Source: Phymorhynchus buccinoides
Lineage: Eukaryota; Mollusca; Gastropoda; Neogastropoda; Raphitomidae
Length of the DNA: 64,000 nt
NCBI GenBank assembly: GCA_017654935.2
Contig: CM065698.1
Coordinates: 52,459,698 to 52,523,697 of the forward strand
Direction: 5' to 3'
Every line of letters starts with the position of its first letter. Positions within the stretch are counted from its first letter, which is position 1. Of the stretch, positions 1-49,440 are shown one piece after another. Both the position numbers and the translations under genes were made by a program. The notes below the pieces were generated by a model. The model ran no database searches. It was given only the letters and a program-made list of their open reading frames with translations, and was not told the origin of the DNA.

Positions 1-36692
<36,692 letters not shown>

Positions 36693-37002
36693 ACCACCTG
36701 TGCACTCCACCAGCATTTCATCATGTCCTCCTGCCCATCCCCCACCACCCCCATCCCAACCTCCCCTCTAATCATCATCAGCGCAGCACACGTCAGCTTT
36801 GTGTCTCTGTGTCCTGGTCCAACACACCGACACTGTCCACATGGTCAGGATCAGGAGGAGTGTCGCAGACGCCGCTTGTGACAATAGTGGTGACAGATCT
36901 AGGACAATACAGTCTGTGGTCACCCAGCGATTGCCAACAGAACCATGAGGCTGTATGGGATCTCGTTAACCCTGGACAACTCTGTTGGTTTCATTTTCTT
37001 TT

Positions 37003-37356
37003 TATGATTATAATGGGATGGTTTGTAGGAGAGCACAGGGCGACACACAGCTCCAATCTGTTGTGGCAACATTGGAACACACCTCTCTTTATATTATTAT
37101 AATGGGATGGTTTGTAGGAGAGCACAGGGCGACACACAGCTCCAATCTGTTGTGGCAACATTGGAACACACCTTTCTTTATATTATTATAATGGGATGGT
37201 TTGTAGGAGAGCACAGGGCGACACACAGCTCCAATCTGTTGTGGCAACATTGGAACACACCTCTCTTTATATTATTATAATGGGATGGTTTGTAGGAGAG
37301 CACAGGGCGACACACAGCTCCAATCTGTTGTGGCAACATTGGAACACACCTTTCTT
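37003..37356 (+). repeat. four copies of an about 88-bp unit in the 3' UTR
   Basis: The unit reads ataatgggatggtttgtagg, agagcacagggcgacacaca, gctccaatctgttgtggcaa, cattggaacacacctctc. Copies differ mainly by ctctctt/ctttctt. Confidence 0.9.
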
Positions 37357-38110
37357 TTGGGGTGGGGTGGGGTGGGGTTTAGATGAACCAGAAGGAAGGA
37401 TGTTTATTCTCCTGTTAAGGGGTAAAAGATGCCGTTCATTTCCCTGTGAACATTGGACAGCAGAAATTGCCTTGATTTATTATTTGTTTCTTTTAATGTT
37501 ACAGGGGAGATGGATTGTTTGTTTCGTTAGCTGAGTCGGATGGTTGGAAGGTGAATCTCTTGCGATGTTAAACATACATACCATGATTTCTATTTGTCGG
37601 TTAGTTCATAGATGATTTAAACCTTACTTTTTGTTCCTTGTATTTGTCCTTTTTTTAAGGACAGATTGTTTTTGTAAATGAGGACATAATGTCCCGTCAT
37701 TTCTTAAGATTGATCTTTTCAGTTGGTGTGGTAAACCGTTCAGTGTCAACAATTGACTTTCAATTCCTTGTGCCTATCAGTTTGTTTGACATTTTAGATA
37801 ACTCTGAAAGAACAAAGGGTTTTCTGTCTTTTTCAGCTCTTCTTGTACTGCCCAGAAAAAAAATGCCATGACTTTTCTTATTTTGTAAGTTTTATTTCTT
37901 TTGGTGGTGATTTCTTTAAACTTTTGACTTTAATTTTTTGTACCAATATTTGGTTAAAATTTTTTACAATTGTCTTTTTTTTCAATCTTTTTTTTGCGTG
38001 TGCGTAAAAGATGGTACGTTTTGATTGGTCTCTTTCCCTTACTGTTGATGCCTGGAAGGTTACTGGTGTGCACCCTATTCTAGTCTAGTGCTATGGGTGT
38101 GCTCAGAGAC

Positions 38111-38293
38111 CAGGCATGGTAGAACTCCGCGAATCGCGGAAAATCCGCGAAACAGTTTGAAACAAAATTATTTTAAAATGCATTGAAATGGCATAAAAAA
38201 GTGAACATTTCACTCATTTATTGAATTTTCTTCGGCCCCCTGGACCCCCGGCCTTTTTCCTTGAAAACCACTTTGCCCCCACTACCATGCCTG
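38111..38293 (+). mobile_element. 183-bp MITE with 12-bp inverted ends and 6-bp target duplication
   Basis: The ends caggcatggtag (38111-38122) and ctaccatgcctg (38282-38293) are perfect inverted repeats. They are flanked directly by agagac on both sides (38105-38110 and 38294-38299). The interior is non-coding and contains actccgcgaatcgcgg. The transposon superfamily is not identified. Confidence 0.78.
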
Positions 38294-38409
38294 AGAGACT
38301 GACTAACGACAACTGATGCCTGGACTGGCTGAGTTTGAGGCACTGTGGCAGCGCGTTTAACGTATTTTCAGTAAAGACTTGCATGATTCGCTAATAGCGA
38401 AGCTTGAAG

Positions 38410-38850
38410 AATGTAAATGCTTGTTTTTGAGTTAGATTTTGTCAGTCAAAGGGGGATTTGTCTTGGGGAAATGTTTGTGCGTCAAAAGCTGATAGATATG
38501 TGTTAGGTAAAATGTTTGTGCGTCAAAAGCTGACAGATATGTGTTAGGTAAAATGTTTGTGCGTCAAAAGCTGACAGATGTGTTAGGTCAAATGTTTGTG
38601 CGTCAAAAGCTGATAGATATGTGTTAGGTCAAATGTTTGTGCGTCAAAAGCTGATAGATATGTGTTAGGTCAAATGTTTGTGCGTCAAAAGCTGACATGT
38701 GTTAGGTCAAATGTTTGTGCGTCAAAAGCTGACAGATATGTGTTAGGTCAAATGTTTGTGCGTCAAAAGCTGATAGATATGTGTTAGGTCAAATGTTTGT
38801 GCGTCAAAAGCTGACATGTGTTAGGTCAAATGTTTGTGTGTCAAAAGGGG
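38410..38850 (+). repeat. about 41-bp array in the 3' UTR (about 10 copies)
   Basis: The unit reads aaatgtttgtgcgtcaaaag, ctgatagatatgtgttaggt, c. Some copies lack the agatat block. Confidence 0.9.
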
Positions 38851-39859
38851 ACATATTTGGTTGGAATGCAGGAGTGTTTGGTGTTTCGCTTTTATTTCCA
38901 GAGACAGTTTTGAGCTGAAATACTGTTGTGTTTCTCCTGGGAACATTTGTGTCTCTGACTGACATAATGTGAATTAGTATCTTTTTGTTTCTCCTTCACT
39001 AAAACTAAGCACTATTTGTGTTACTAGAAATGAAGAAGTGCCATCCCAAAGCAGCTCCCATACATAGAACCCACAGAACTGAACAACAAGGGCCTGGAAC
39101 TGAAGAGAACACTGTATCTTGCTGGACAAGCCAACACAGACACTTTGCTGTTAAAATCTCAAATGAAGTCAGGGTTATTTCATTGCCAAGTCATGCTGAA
39201 TGTGTGCGTGTGTTTTAGGGGGGGGGTCTCTTATTGTAAGAATGACAGTGTGTATGTGCTTGGTGAAAGAATGATTACGATCTTGACATTGAGCCTTTTT
39301 TGTGACTTTCGTTTTTCTGTAATGTTTATGCCGAAAGATCTCTTTAATGTTTGCTGTTCAACGAACTTTGAATACTGAATATTGTGTCAGAATGGCCCCA
39401 TTTTCCCCTAGTTCAAATGCATTGTCTCTTGTCATTTCCAGTCTTTGTTTTATCCAAATCCCTGATCCATATTTTTGTCATCACCTTCCCTTTCATGATG
39501 CGTGACCCACCCATCTTTTTTGCCAATGCACAGTATCGAAATGAAGTCGAAATTTAAAAACAATATACTTTCAGAAAAAATAATCAAAACACGCAATGTT
39601 TACGTTTGTATGAGTGCTTAAAACCGATATTTTTACATTCTGACTGCAGTGATGGACGATGATGGTGCGTTTTAAATGGACTGGCTTCTGTTGGTTGGCT
39701 GTTGTTCTTTTAAGATAAAAATGACCTGTAAACTAGTTGACATGTGACACTGAAAGAAAGCCAATGGAGAGAGAGAGAGGTGATGTTATATTTGTTGCAG
39801 CTATTGTTGTGCTGTGTGTCTGGCATTATTACCACTGTCGCATGTGAACATGCCTTTCA

Positions 39860-40020
39860 TTCTTACTTTATATTGGATGTTATTGCTGTCAACATGTGAA
39901 CATACATTTGATGATTCGTGGTTTGTATTGGATGTTATTATTGCTGTCAACATGTGAACATACATTTGATGATTCGTGGTTTGTATTGGATGTTATTATT
40001 GCTGTCGATATGTGGACATA
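39860..40020 (+). repeat. three copies of an about 56-bp unit in the 3' UTR
   Basis: The unit contains tattggatgttattgctgtc, aacatgtgaacatacatttg, atgattcgtggtttg. Confidence 0.8.
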
Positions 40021-40158
40021 ACTATTTCATCATTGAAGGTTTGTTGTGTGTTCATCTGTCATCATTTCTCACCGTGGGCAATCTGTATTACATTTCAGTG
40101 TGGATGGTTTTTTGTAATGTTTTTTGTTTTGAGTATTTTGTAACAATGTCCTACAGAA

Positions 40159-40164
40159 ATTAAA
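40159..40164 (+). promoter_or_regulatory. poly(A) signal ATTAAA, probable CHD4 3' end
   Basis: The attaaa is followed at 40190-40206 by ggctggtgtgtgtgagt, a GT-rich downstream element at typical distance. An aataaa also occurs near 40330 and could be a second site. Confidence 0.55.
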
Positions 40165-40185
40165 GAAATCTAAAAATTGTATAAA

Positions 40186-40765
40186 GTTTTGGCTGGTGTG
40201 TGTGAGTATCATGGACAATTCTTGCAGGATGTCCTCAATTGCAGGATTTTTAAATTGCCTGCAGCCGGCATCGCTGGATTATGAGAATTTGAGAAGCAAT
40301 GATTTTCTTGCACGCACACACACTTGTACAATAAAGGGCCTATATAAGCATTTGCTCTATTCCAAGGAATGTAGCACTTATACTAGACCAGAGGGGTGAA
40401 AAGGAGCAGTAAATGTGTGTGCTGCTCCTGCACTCCGCCGGGCCGCCCCCTTGCACAATTTTTTTTAATTCCCAGAAGCACCCACGGTGTATGTATGTGT
40501 GCGCACTGATCTCTTTCTCAATGCCATCAAAGATGAGACTCATTGGAATTGTGTGTAAGTGGCTTGCCGTTATGCTGACATGTAACATTTCTTGAGGAAC
40601 TGCAACTGCATGGTGCTTTTTGTAAGGGACTGCAGCTGCATGGTGCTTTTTGTAAGGGACTGCTGGTTTCTCAACTCGCACATATAAATCGCATACACAC
40701 ACACACACATACATGCACACACAAATATCGCGCACACACACTATAATAATTAATATTCGCATGCA
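40186..40765 (+). other. intergenic sequence, no gene seen
   Basis: Holds an about 33-bp two-copy repeat (actgcagctgcatggtgctt, about 40598-40665) and a CA tract (40693-40740). No supported gene. Confidence 0.5.
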
Positions 40766-41390
40766 TCATACATACTAACAGTTGTTTAGGGGCACGGAGG
40801 AGTGATGCCTTGGGGTGCAGCCTGGCTTTATGCATCATGCATACTAACAGTTGTTTAGGGGCACGGAGGAGTGATGCCTTGGGGTGCAGCCTGGCTTTAT
40901 GCATCATGCATACTAACAGTTGTTTAGGGGCACGGAGGAGTGCTGACTTGGGGTGCAGCCTGGCTTTATGCATCATGCATACTAACAGTTGTTTAGGGGC
41001 ACGGAGGAGTGATGCCTTGGGGTGCAGCCTGGCTTTATGCATCATGCATACTAACAGTTGTTTAGGGGCACGGAGGAGTGATGACTTGGGGTGCAGCCTG
41101 GCTTTATGCATCATACATACTAACAGTTGTTTAGGGGCACGGAGGAGTGATGCCTTGGGGTGCAGCCTGGCTTTATGCATCATGCATACTAACAGTTGTT
41201 TAGGGGCACGGAGGAGTGATGCCTTGGGGTGCAGCCTGGCTTTATGCATCATGCATACTAACAGTTGTTTAGGGGCACGGAGGAGTGATGACTTGGGGTG
41301 CAGCCTGGCTTTTGACTGGAAGGCGTAAAGTGCATCATACATACTAACAGTTGTTTGCACTTGGGGTGCAGCCTGGCTTTATGCATCATG
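40766..41390 (+). repeat. 69-bp minisatellite (8 full copies)
   Basis: The unit reads catactaacagttgtttagg, ggcacggaggagtgatgcct, tggggtgcagcctggcttta, tgcatcatg. Sixty-nine is a multiple of three, which keeps frames open on both strands by chance. Confidence 0.92.
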
Positions 41391-41394
41391 CACC

Positions 41395-43312
41395 ATACTG
41401 CAGGGGATGTCTTCTGAACACCTGGATGGCATTGAGTGCTAAAGCACCTGACTGCAGGGGATGTCTTCTGAACACCTGGATGGCATTGAGGGCTAAAGCA
41501 CCTGACTGCAGGGGATGTCTTCTGAAGACATGGATGGCATTGAGGGCTAAAGCACCTGACTGCAGGGGATGTCTTCTGAACACCTGGATGGCATTGAGGG
41601 CTAAAGCACCTGACTGCAGGGGATGTCTTCTGAAGACATGGATGGCATTGAGGGCTAAAGCACCTGACTGCAGGGGGTGTCTTCTGAACACCTGGATGGC
41701 ATTGAGGGCTAAAGCACCTGACTGCAGGGGATGTCTTCTGAAGACATGGATGGCATTGAGGGCTAAAGCACCTGACTGCAGGGGATGTCTTCTGAAGACA
41801 TTGAGGGCTAAAGCACCTGACTGCAGGGGGTGTCTTCTGAACACATGGATGGCATTGAGGGCTAAAGCACCTGACTGCAGGGGATGTCTTCTGAACACAT
41901 GGAAGGTATTGAGGGCTAAAGCACCTGACTGCAGGGGATGTCTTCTGAACACCTGGATGGCATTGAGGGCTAAAGCACCTGACTGCAGGGGATGTCTTCT
42001 GAACACATGGATGGCATTGAGGGCTAAAGCACCTGACTGCAGGGGGTGTCTTCTGAACACCTGGATGGCATTGAGGGCTAAAGCACCTGACTGCAGGGGA
42101 TGTCTTCTGAACACATGGAAGGTATTGAGGGCTAAAGCACCTGACTGCAGGGGATGTCTTCTGAACACCTGGATGGCATTGAGGGCTAAAGCACCTGACT
42201 GCAGGGGATGTCTTCTGAACACTGGATGGCATTGAGGGCTAAAGCACCTGACTGCAGGGGATGTCTTCTGAACACATGGATGGCATTGAGGGCTAAAGCA
42301 CCTGACTGCAGGGGATGTCTTCTGAACACATGGATGGCATTGAGGGCTAAAGCACCTGACTGCAGGGGATGTCTTCTGAACACATGGATGGCATTGAGGG
42401 CTAAAGCACCTGACTGCAGGGGATGTCTTCTGAACACATGGATGGCATTGAGGGCTAAAGCACCTGACTGCAGGGGATGTCTTCTGAAGACATGGATGGC
42501 ATTGAGGGCTAAAGCACCTGACTGCAGGGGGTGTCTTCTGCATTGAGGGCTAAAGCACCTGACTGCAGGGGGTGTCTTCTGAACACATTGAGGGCTAAAG
42601 CACCTGACTGCAGGGGATGTCTTCTGAAGACATGGATGGCATTGAGGGCTAAAGCACCTGACTGCAGGGGGTGTCTTCTGAACACATGGATTGCATTGAG
42701 GGCTAAAGCACCTGACTGCAGGGGATGTCTTCTGAACACATGGATGGCATTGAGGGCTAAAGCACCTGACTGCAGGGGGTGTCTTCTGAACACATTGAGG
42801 GCTAAAGCACCTGACTGCAGGGGGTCTTCTGAACACCTGGATGGCATTGAGGGCTAAAGCACCTGACTGCAGGGGATGTCTTCTGAACACATGGATTGCA
42901 TTGAGGGCTAAAGCACCTGACTGCAGGGGATGTCTTCTGAAGACATGGATGGCATTGAGGGCTAAAGCACCTGACTGCAGGGGATGTCTTCTGAAGACAT
43001 GGATGGCATTGAGGGCTAAAGCACCTGACTGCAGGGGATGTCTTCTGAACACATGGATGGCATTGAGGGCTAAAGCACCTGACTGCAGGGGATGTCTTCT
43101 GAACACATGGAAGGTATTGAGGGCTAAAGCACCTGACTGCAGGGGATGTCTTCTGAAGACATGGATGGCATTGAGGGCTAAAGCACCTGACTGCAGGGGA
43201 TGTCTTCTGAACACCTGGATGGCATTGAGGGCTAAAGCACCTGACTGCAGGGGGTGTCTTCTGAACACATTGAGGGCTAAAGCACCTGACTGCAGGGGAT
43301 GTCTTCTGAAGA
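41395..43312 (+). repeat. 54-bp minisatellite (about 36 copies)
   Basis: The unit reads gactgcaggggatgtcttct, gaacacctggatggcattga, gggctaaagcacct. Variants: gaagacatgg, gggggtgtc, aaggtattg, and shortened units near 41800 and 42540-42830. The long open frames of up to 385 codons come from the 18-codon period. Confidence 0.93.
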
Positions 43313-44129
43313 CCTGGTGGCCAGCTCTCCCCGGAGTGTGTGTAACCAGTGTTCTTCATTTGCAGTGTTAGGATTTATCAAAACCACTGATTGAGAGGCA
43401 GGGTTATTGTCTGAAGTTCTGGTGGCCAGCTCTCCCCAGAGTTTCTTTGCACAAATGCAGTGTTTCTCATCCTTCAACTTCAACCCCCTAGGAAGCAGGC
43501 CTTTTTATGATTTTTCTAAGAAAAACAAACAAATTTTTTTACTCCCCTCCCCCACTCCTACTCACACACACATACACATGCCCCACTCGTTTTGCCCTTG
43601 TAACTCCGCCCCCATATATATATATATAATTGTCTGTCAAACCCTGAGTATATCACAGCTCTGTGTGTCCCTGCACTGACAATATCTCCGGTGTGCTGCC
43701 TCAACAGACGTGGGAGCCAACGGGTCACCACAGGTCACAGTCTCGGCTGAATGGCTCGGGGGTGTCTCCTGGCACATTGCTTAAAGTGTAGCGTTCTGTG
43801 GCTTTTCGTTAGCGCTCTGCGCAACCTGCTTCAAATTCGATGATCACGCTAAAGTGTTTTCCAGACCAAGCTATGTGGAAAGAGAGATCGTCCATCAGGC
43901 AAGGGGCCATTTTTAACCATCACGACAACAAACAAATAATGAAAAACAATGCATCGTCACAGGAACATGGGAACACTTCTGCCCAGTTTAGTATTAGGCC
44001 TATCGATCGTCGTACAAAGTGCTGACTGATGGATTCTATTTTTTTTAAGCATCAAACAAAAAACCCTTACCTAATCGTTTTTGTCTTGGCTTGGGTGCAT
44101 GACTGGAGCACATTTTTGTTTACAACACA
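43313..44129 (+). other. intergenic sequence, no gene seen
   Basis: Contains two copies of ctggtggccagctctcccc (about 43313 and 43420). No open frame with recognisable content. Confidence 0.5.
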
Positions 44130-44234
<105 letters not shown>

Positions 44235-44399
44235 CACACACTGACACATAGGCCTTTGCTCCAGTTGCAATGCAGTCGCACTCCATACAGAACTAGGGCT
44301 ACATAAATGTTACTCCTTTGCAGGACACCGATAATTATAGCAAACTTGCTTGTTTGGGCAACAGTCAAAGGCAATACAAAAATAGCTGGAACATACAAC

Positions 44400-44580
44400 G
44401 CTAAGAGTTGATAAGAATGCACGTTGCTAAGATAAAGAGTTGATAAGAATGCACGTTGCTAAGATAAAGAGTTGATAAGAATGCACGTTGCTAAGATAAA
44501 GAGTTGATAAGAATGCACGTTGCTAAGATAAAGAGTTGATAAGAATGCACGTTGCTAAGATAAAGAGTTGATAAGAATTT
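44400..44580 (+). repeat. 32-bp repeat (about 6 copies)
   Basis: The unit reads gagttgataagaatgcacgt then tgctaagataaa. It lies a few hundred bases beyond the predicted poly(A) site of the minus-strand gene. Confidence 0.88.
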
Positions 44581-44885
44581 ACTATACGACTATTTTGGAA
44601 CGCTACATTTGAGCAACTCTAGTTGAAGTACAATGCTAAGAGTTAAGAATTCACTGTACGGGTATCTTGGATCGCTACACTGGAGCATCTTAGCAGGTTA
44701 CACGGGTGGACTGGTTCTGGAGGCGTGGGAAGGAGACTAGTGGCAGTGCAGCCCCACAGGGGGGAGATGAGGCGTGACCTCTGACCGACTGACACAGCGC
44801 TCCGCTCCACTGAGCACCGTCACACGGTCACCAGGCTGGGAAGAAGCCCACTTCACTGAAGAACAACTCCAGTTGTACAACTTGT

Positions 44886-44891
44886 TTTATT
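44886..44891 (-). promoter_or_regulatory. AATAAA poly(A) signal, minus strand
   Basis: The plus strand reads tttatt within acttgttttatttttcc. On the minus strand this is AATAAA about 50 bases downstream of the stop of the candidate terminal exon, the expected spacing. Confidence 0.5.
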
Positions 44892-44941
44892 TTTCCTTTG
44901 TCTCCTCTTCTTAGGATTATTTTTTTTCCCGATGATCATCA

Positions 44942-45068
44942 TCATCGTCTCTTCTCCGTCGGCGGCATCTTCATCATTCTTTTCTTCTTTCTCTTCTTAC
45001 TCATCTTCTCTTTCTCCTCTTTCTTTTCTTCCTCCTCTTTCTTCTTCTTCTCATCCTCTTCAATCTCC
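44942..45068 (-). CDS. candidate terminal exon of an unidentified Lys/Glu-rich protein
   Basis: On the minus strand an acceptor (ttattcctgtcaacag) precedes 127 nt that stay open to TGA. It encodes acidic-basic runs (EIEEDEKKKKEEEEKKEEKE) and a strongly basic end (MSKKRKKKRMMKMPPTEKRR), like a nuclear-localisation tail. An AATAAA follows. The other two frames stop early or lack the charged pattern. I cannot name the protein, and low-complexity charge could be chance on a pyrimidine-rich strand. If real, the gene is tail-to-tail with CHD4 and its upstream intron contains the 3.9-kb array. Confidence 0.42.
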
Positions 45069-45268
45069 CTGTTGACAGGAATAAGTACACTCATGTGACC
45101 TTTATTGAGAGAAAGACGAAATAACACAACTGTCTGTCAGCTTGGACATCTGTGAACAATGTCAGTGCTGCCCTCTCCATTGCCTTAATCCCCCCCCCCC
45201 CCACCCCTCCACCTACCCCAGTTCACCTTCAGTAGGCCTACGACCTTGATAGCGATCACTGACTCTTC

Positions 45269-48200
45269 GGGTGGCCACATCACAGTGAACTCACTGCAAA
45301 GGGTGGCCACATCACAGTGAACTCACTGCAAAGGGTGGCCACATCACAGTGAACACACTACAAAGGGTGGCCACATCACAGTGAACACAGTGCAAAGGGT
45401 GGCCACATCACAGTGAACACAGTGCAAAGGGTGGCCACATCACAGTGAACACACTGCAAAGGGTGGCCACATCACAGTGAACTCACTGCAAAGGGTGGCC
45501 ACATCACAGTGAACACAGTGCAAAGGGTGGCCACATCACAGTGAACACAGTGCAAAGGGTGGCCATATCACAGTGAACACAGTGCAAAGGGTGGCCACAT
45601 CACAGTGAACACAGTGCAAAGGGTGGCCACATCACAGTGAACACAGTGCAAAGGGTGGCCCTATCACAGTGAACACAGTGCAAAGGGTGGCCACATCACA
45701 GTGAACACAGTGCAAAGGGTGGCCACATCACAGTGAACACAGTGCAAAGGGTGGCCCTATCACAGTGAACTCACTGCAAAGGGTGGCCACATCACAGTGA
45801 ACACAGTGCAAAGGGTGGCCACATCACAGTGAACACAGTGCAAAGGGTGGCCACATCACAGTGAACTCACTGCAAAGGGTGGCCACATCACAGTGAACAC
45901 AGTGCAAAGGGTGGCCACATCACAGTGAACACAGTGCAAAGGGTGGCCACATCACAGTGAACACAGTGCAAAGGGTGGCCACATCACAGTGAACACACTG
46001 CAAAGGGTGGCCACATCACAGTGAACACAGTGCAAAGGGTGGCCACATCACAGTGAACTCACTGCAAAGGGTGGCCACATCACAGTGAACACAGTGCAAA
46101 GGGTGGCCACATCACAGTGAACACAGTGCAAAGGGTGGCCCTATCACAGTGAACTCATTGCAAAGGGTGGCCACATCACAGTGAACACAGTGCAAAGGGT
46201 GGCCACATCACAGTGAACACAGTGCAAAGGGTGGCCACATCACAGTGAACACAGTGCAAAGGGTGGCCACATCACAGTGAACACAGTGCAAAGGGTGGCC
46301 ATATCACAGTGAACACAGTGCAAAGGGTGGCCACATCACAGTGAACACAGTGCAAAGGGTGGCCACATCACAGTGAACACAGTGCAAAGGGTGGCCACAT
46401 CACAGTGAACACAGTGCAAAGGGTGGCCACATCACAGTGAACACAGTGCAAAGGGTGGCCACATCACAGTGAACACAGTGCAAAGGGTGGCCACATCACA
46501 GTGAACACAGTGCAAAGGGTGGCCACATCACAGTGAACTCATTGCAAAGGGTGGCCACATCACAGTGAACACAGTGCAAAGGGTGGCCACATCACAGTGA
46601 ACACAGTGCAAAGGGTGGCCACATCACAGTGAACTCACTGCAAAGGGTGGCCACATCTCAGTGAACTCACTGCACAGGGTGGCCACATCACAGTGAACAC
46701 AGTGCAAAGGGTGGCCACATCACAGTGAACTCACTGCAAAGGGTGGCCACATCACAGTGAACACAGTGCAAAGGGTGGCCACATCACAGTGAACTCACTG
46801 CAAAGGGTGGCCACATCTCAGTGAACTCACTGCAAAGGGTGGCCACATCTCAGTGAACTCACTGCAAAGGGTGGCCATATCTCAGTGAACTCACTGCAAA
46901 GGGTGGCCACATCACAGTGAACTCACTGCAAAGGGTGGCCACATCTCAGTGAACTCACTGCAAAGGGTGGCCACATCTCAGTGAACTCACTGCAAAGGGT
47001 GGCCACATCTCAGTGAACTCACTGCAAAGGGTGGCCATATCTCAGTGAACTCACTGCAAAGGGTGGCCACATCACAGTGAACTCACTGCAAAGGGTGGCC
47101 ACATCTCAGTGAACTCACTGCAAAGGGTGGCCACATCACAGTGAACTCACTGCAAAGGGTGGCCACATCACAGTGAACACAGTGCAAAGGGTGGCCACAT
47201 CACAGTGAACACACTGCAAAGGGTGGCCACATCACAGTGAACACAGTGCAAAGGGTGGCCATATCACAGTGAACTCACTGCAAAGGGTGGCCACATCACA
47301 GTGAACACAGTGCAAAGGGTGGCCACATCACAGTGAACACAGTGCAAAGGGTGGCCCTATCACAGTGAACTCATTGCAAAGGGTGGCCACATCACAGTGA
47401 ACACAGTGCAAAGGGTGGCCACATCACAGTGAACACAGTGCAAAGGGTGGCCACATCACAGTGAACACAGTGCAAAGGGTGGCCACATCACAGTGAACAC
47501 AGTGCAAAGGGTGGCCATATCACAGTGAACACAGTGCAAAGGGTGGCCATATCACAGTGAACACAGTGCAAAGGGTGGCCACATCACAGTGAACACAGTG
47601 CAAAGGGTGGCCACATCACAGTGAACACAGTGCAAAGGGTGGCCACATCACAGTGAACACAGTGCAAAGGGTGGCCACATCACAGTGAACACAGTGCAAA
47701 GGGTGGCCACATCACAGTGAACTCATTGCAAAGGGTGGCCACATCACAGTGAACACAGTGCAAAGGGTGGCCACATCACAGTGAACACAGTGCAAAGGGT
47801 GGCCACATCACAGTGAACACACTGCAAAGGGTGGCCACATCTCAGTGAACTCACTGCAAAGGGTGGCCACATCACAGTGAACACAGTGCAAAGGGTGGCC
47901 ACATCACAGTGAACTCACTGCAAAGGGTGGCCACATCACAGTGAACACAGTGCAAAGGGTGGCCACATCACAGTGAACTCACTGCAAAGGGTGGCCACAT
48001 CTCAGTGAACTCACTGCAAAGGGTGGCCACATCTCAGTGAACTCACTGCAAAGGGTGGCCATATCTCAGTGAACTCACTGCAAAGGGTGGCCACATCACA
48101 GTGAACTCACTGCAAAGGGTGGCCACATCTCAGTGAACTCACTGCAAAGGGTGGCCACATCTCAGTGAACTCACTGCAAAGGGTGGCCACATCTCAGTGA

Positions 48201-49171
48201 ACTCACTGCAAAGGGTGGCCATATCTCAGTGAACTCACTGCAAAGGGTGGCCATATCTCAGTGAACTCACTGCAAAGGGTGGCCACATCACAGTGAACAC
48301 AGTGCAAAGGGTGGCCATATCACAGTGAACTCACTGCAAAGGGTGGCCACATCTCAGTGAACTCACTGCAAAGGGTGGCCACATCTCAGTGAACTCACTG
48401 CAAAGGGTGGCCACATCACAGTGAACTCACTGCAAAGGGTGGCCACATCACAGTGAACTCACTGCAAAGGGTGGCCACATCTCAGTGAACTCACTGCAAA
48501 GGGTGGCCACATCTCAGTGAACTCACTGCAAAGGGTGGCCATATCACAGTGAACTCACTGCACAGGGTGGCCACATCACAGTGAACTCACTGCACAGGGT
48601 GGCCATATCTCAGTGAACTCACTGCAAAGGGTGGCCACATCACAGTGAACTCACTGCAAAGGGTGGCCACATCACAGTGAACTCACTGCAAAGGGTGGCC
48701 ACATCACAGTGAACTCACTGCAAAGGGTGGCCATATCTCAGTGAACTCACTGCAAAGGGTGGCCACATCACAGTGAACTCACTGCAAAGGGTGGCCACAT
48801 CACAGTGAACTCACTGCAAAGGGTGGCCACATCACAGTGAACTCACTGCAAAGGGTGGCCACATCTCAGTGAACTCACTGCAAAGGGTGGCCACATCTCA
48901 GTGAACTCACTGCAAAGGGTGGCCACATCTCAGTGAACACAGTGCAAAGGGTGGCCACATCACAGTGAACTCACTGCAAAGGGTGGCCACATCACAGTGA
49001 ACTCACTGCAAAGGGTGGCCACATCACAGTGAACTCACTGCAAAGGGTGGCCACATCTCAGTGAACTCACTGCAAAGGGTGGCCACATCACAGTGAACAC
49101 AGTGCAAAGGGTGGCCACATCACAGTGAACTCACTGCAAAGGGTGGCCACATCTCAGTGAACTCACTGCAC
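45269..49171 (+). repeat. 32-bp satellite-like array, 3.9 kb (about 122 copies)
   Basis: The unit reads gggtggccacatcacagtga, then actcactgcaaa or acacagtgcaaa. Variants (catatc, cctatc, catctc, actcattg) are clustered. The rare pair cctatc plus actcattg recurs at 46141 and 47357, 1,216 bp or 38 units apart, with similar neighbours, which points to a segmental duplication inside the array. Confidence 0.94.
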
Positions 49172-49440
49172 AAAGAAGAAACAGGAAAACTTGAATGGAA
49201 AAATCAAGCGACTTTGCATCCTTCTGCCCCCACTTTTAAAAAAAAACCCACACCCTTCACCAATCCCACACTTGGGGGGGGGGGGTCTTCTTCCTCTTCT
49301 TTCTCTTGACATCCTCCATCAGCATGCTGATGTTTGTTTGTTGACGTACCCTGGCGAATAGACTCCAGGGATCATCCCATCAGCCGAAGCACAACAGAAC
49401 ACTATGGTACAAATGCATCAGCTAGGGATGAGAACATTAC
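49172..49440 (+). other. sequence beside the 32-bp array, possible minus-strand exon
   Basis: At about 49283-49331 the plus strand is pyrimidine-rich (cttcttcctcttctttctct). The minus strand has catcag|catgctgatgg followed by Lys/Arg codons. It might be another exon of the minus-strand gene, but I see no donor, so I do not call it. Confidence 0.25.

Larger units (their letters stand above)
36693..40185 (+). other. CHD4 3' UTR (predicted, about 3.5 kb)
   Basis: No further open coding exon is seen after the stop. The stretch is T-rich and contains four 83-90 bp repeats, a MITE and a 41-bp array. It reaches an ATTAAA followed about 30 bases on by a GT-rich element, the usual layout of a poly(A) site. 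Earlier poly(A) sites are possible. Confidence 0.55.

Noticed and set aside
41258..43268. Open frames of up to 385 codons on both strands in the 54-bp and 69-bp arrays
   Set aside because: The period is a multiple of three and the unit lacks stops in several frames, so frames stay open automatically. No splice, start or protein-family evidence.
43565..43630. TATA-rich stretch (atatatatatata) as a promoter
   Set aside because: Simple TA repeat with no gene start nearby on either strand.
45269..49171. 32-bp periodic array as a CRISPR or replication origin
   Set aside because: Units are contiguous without spacers and nothing else supports an origin.
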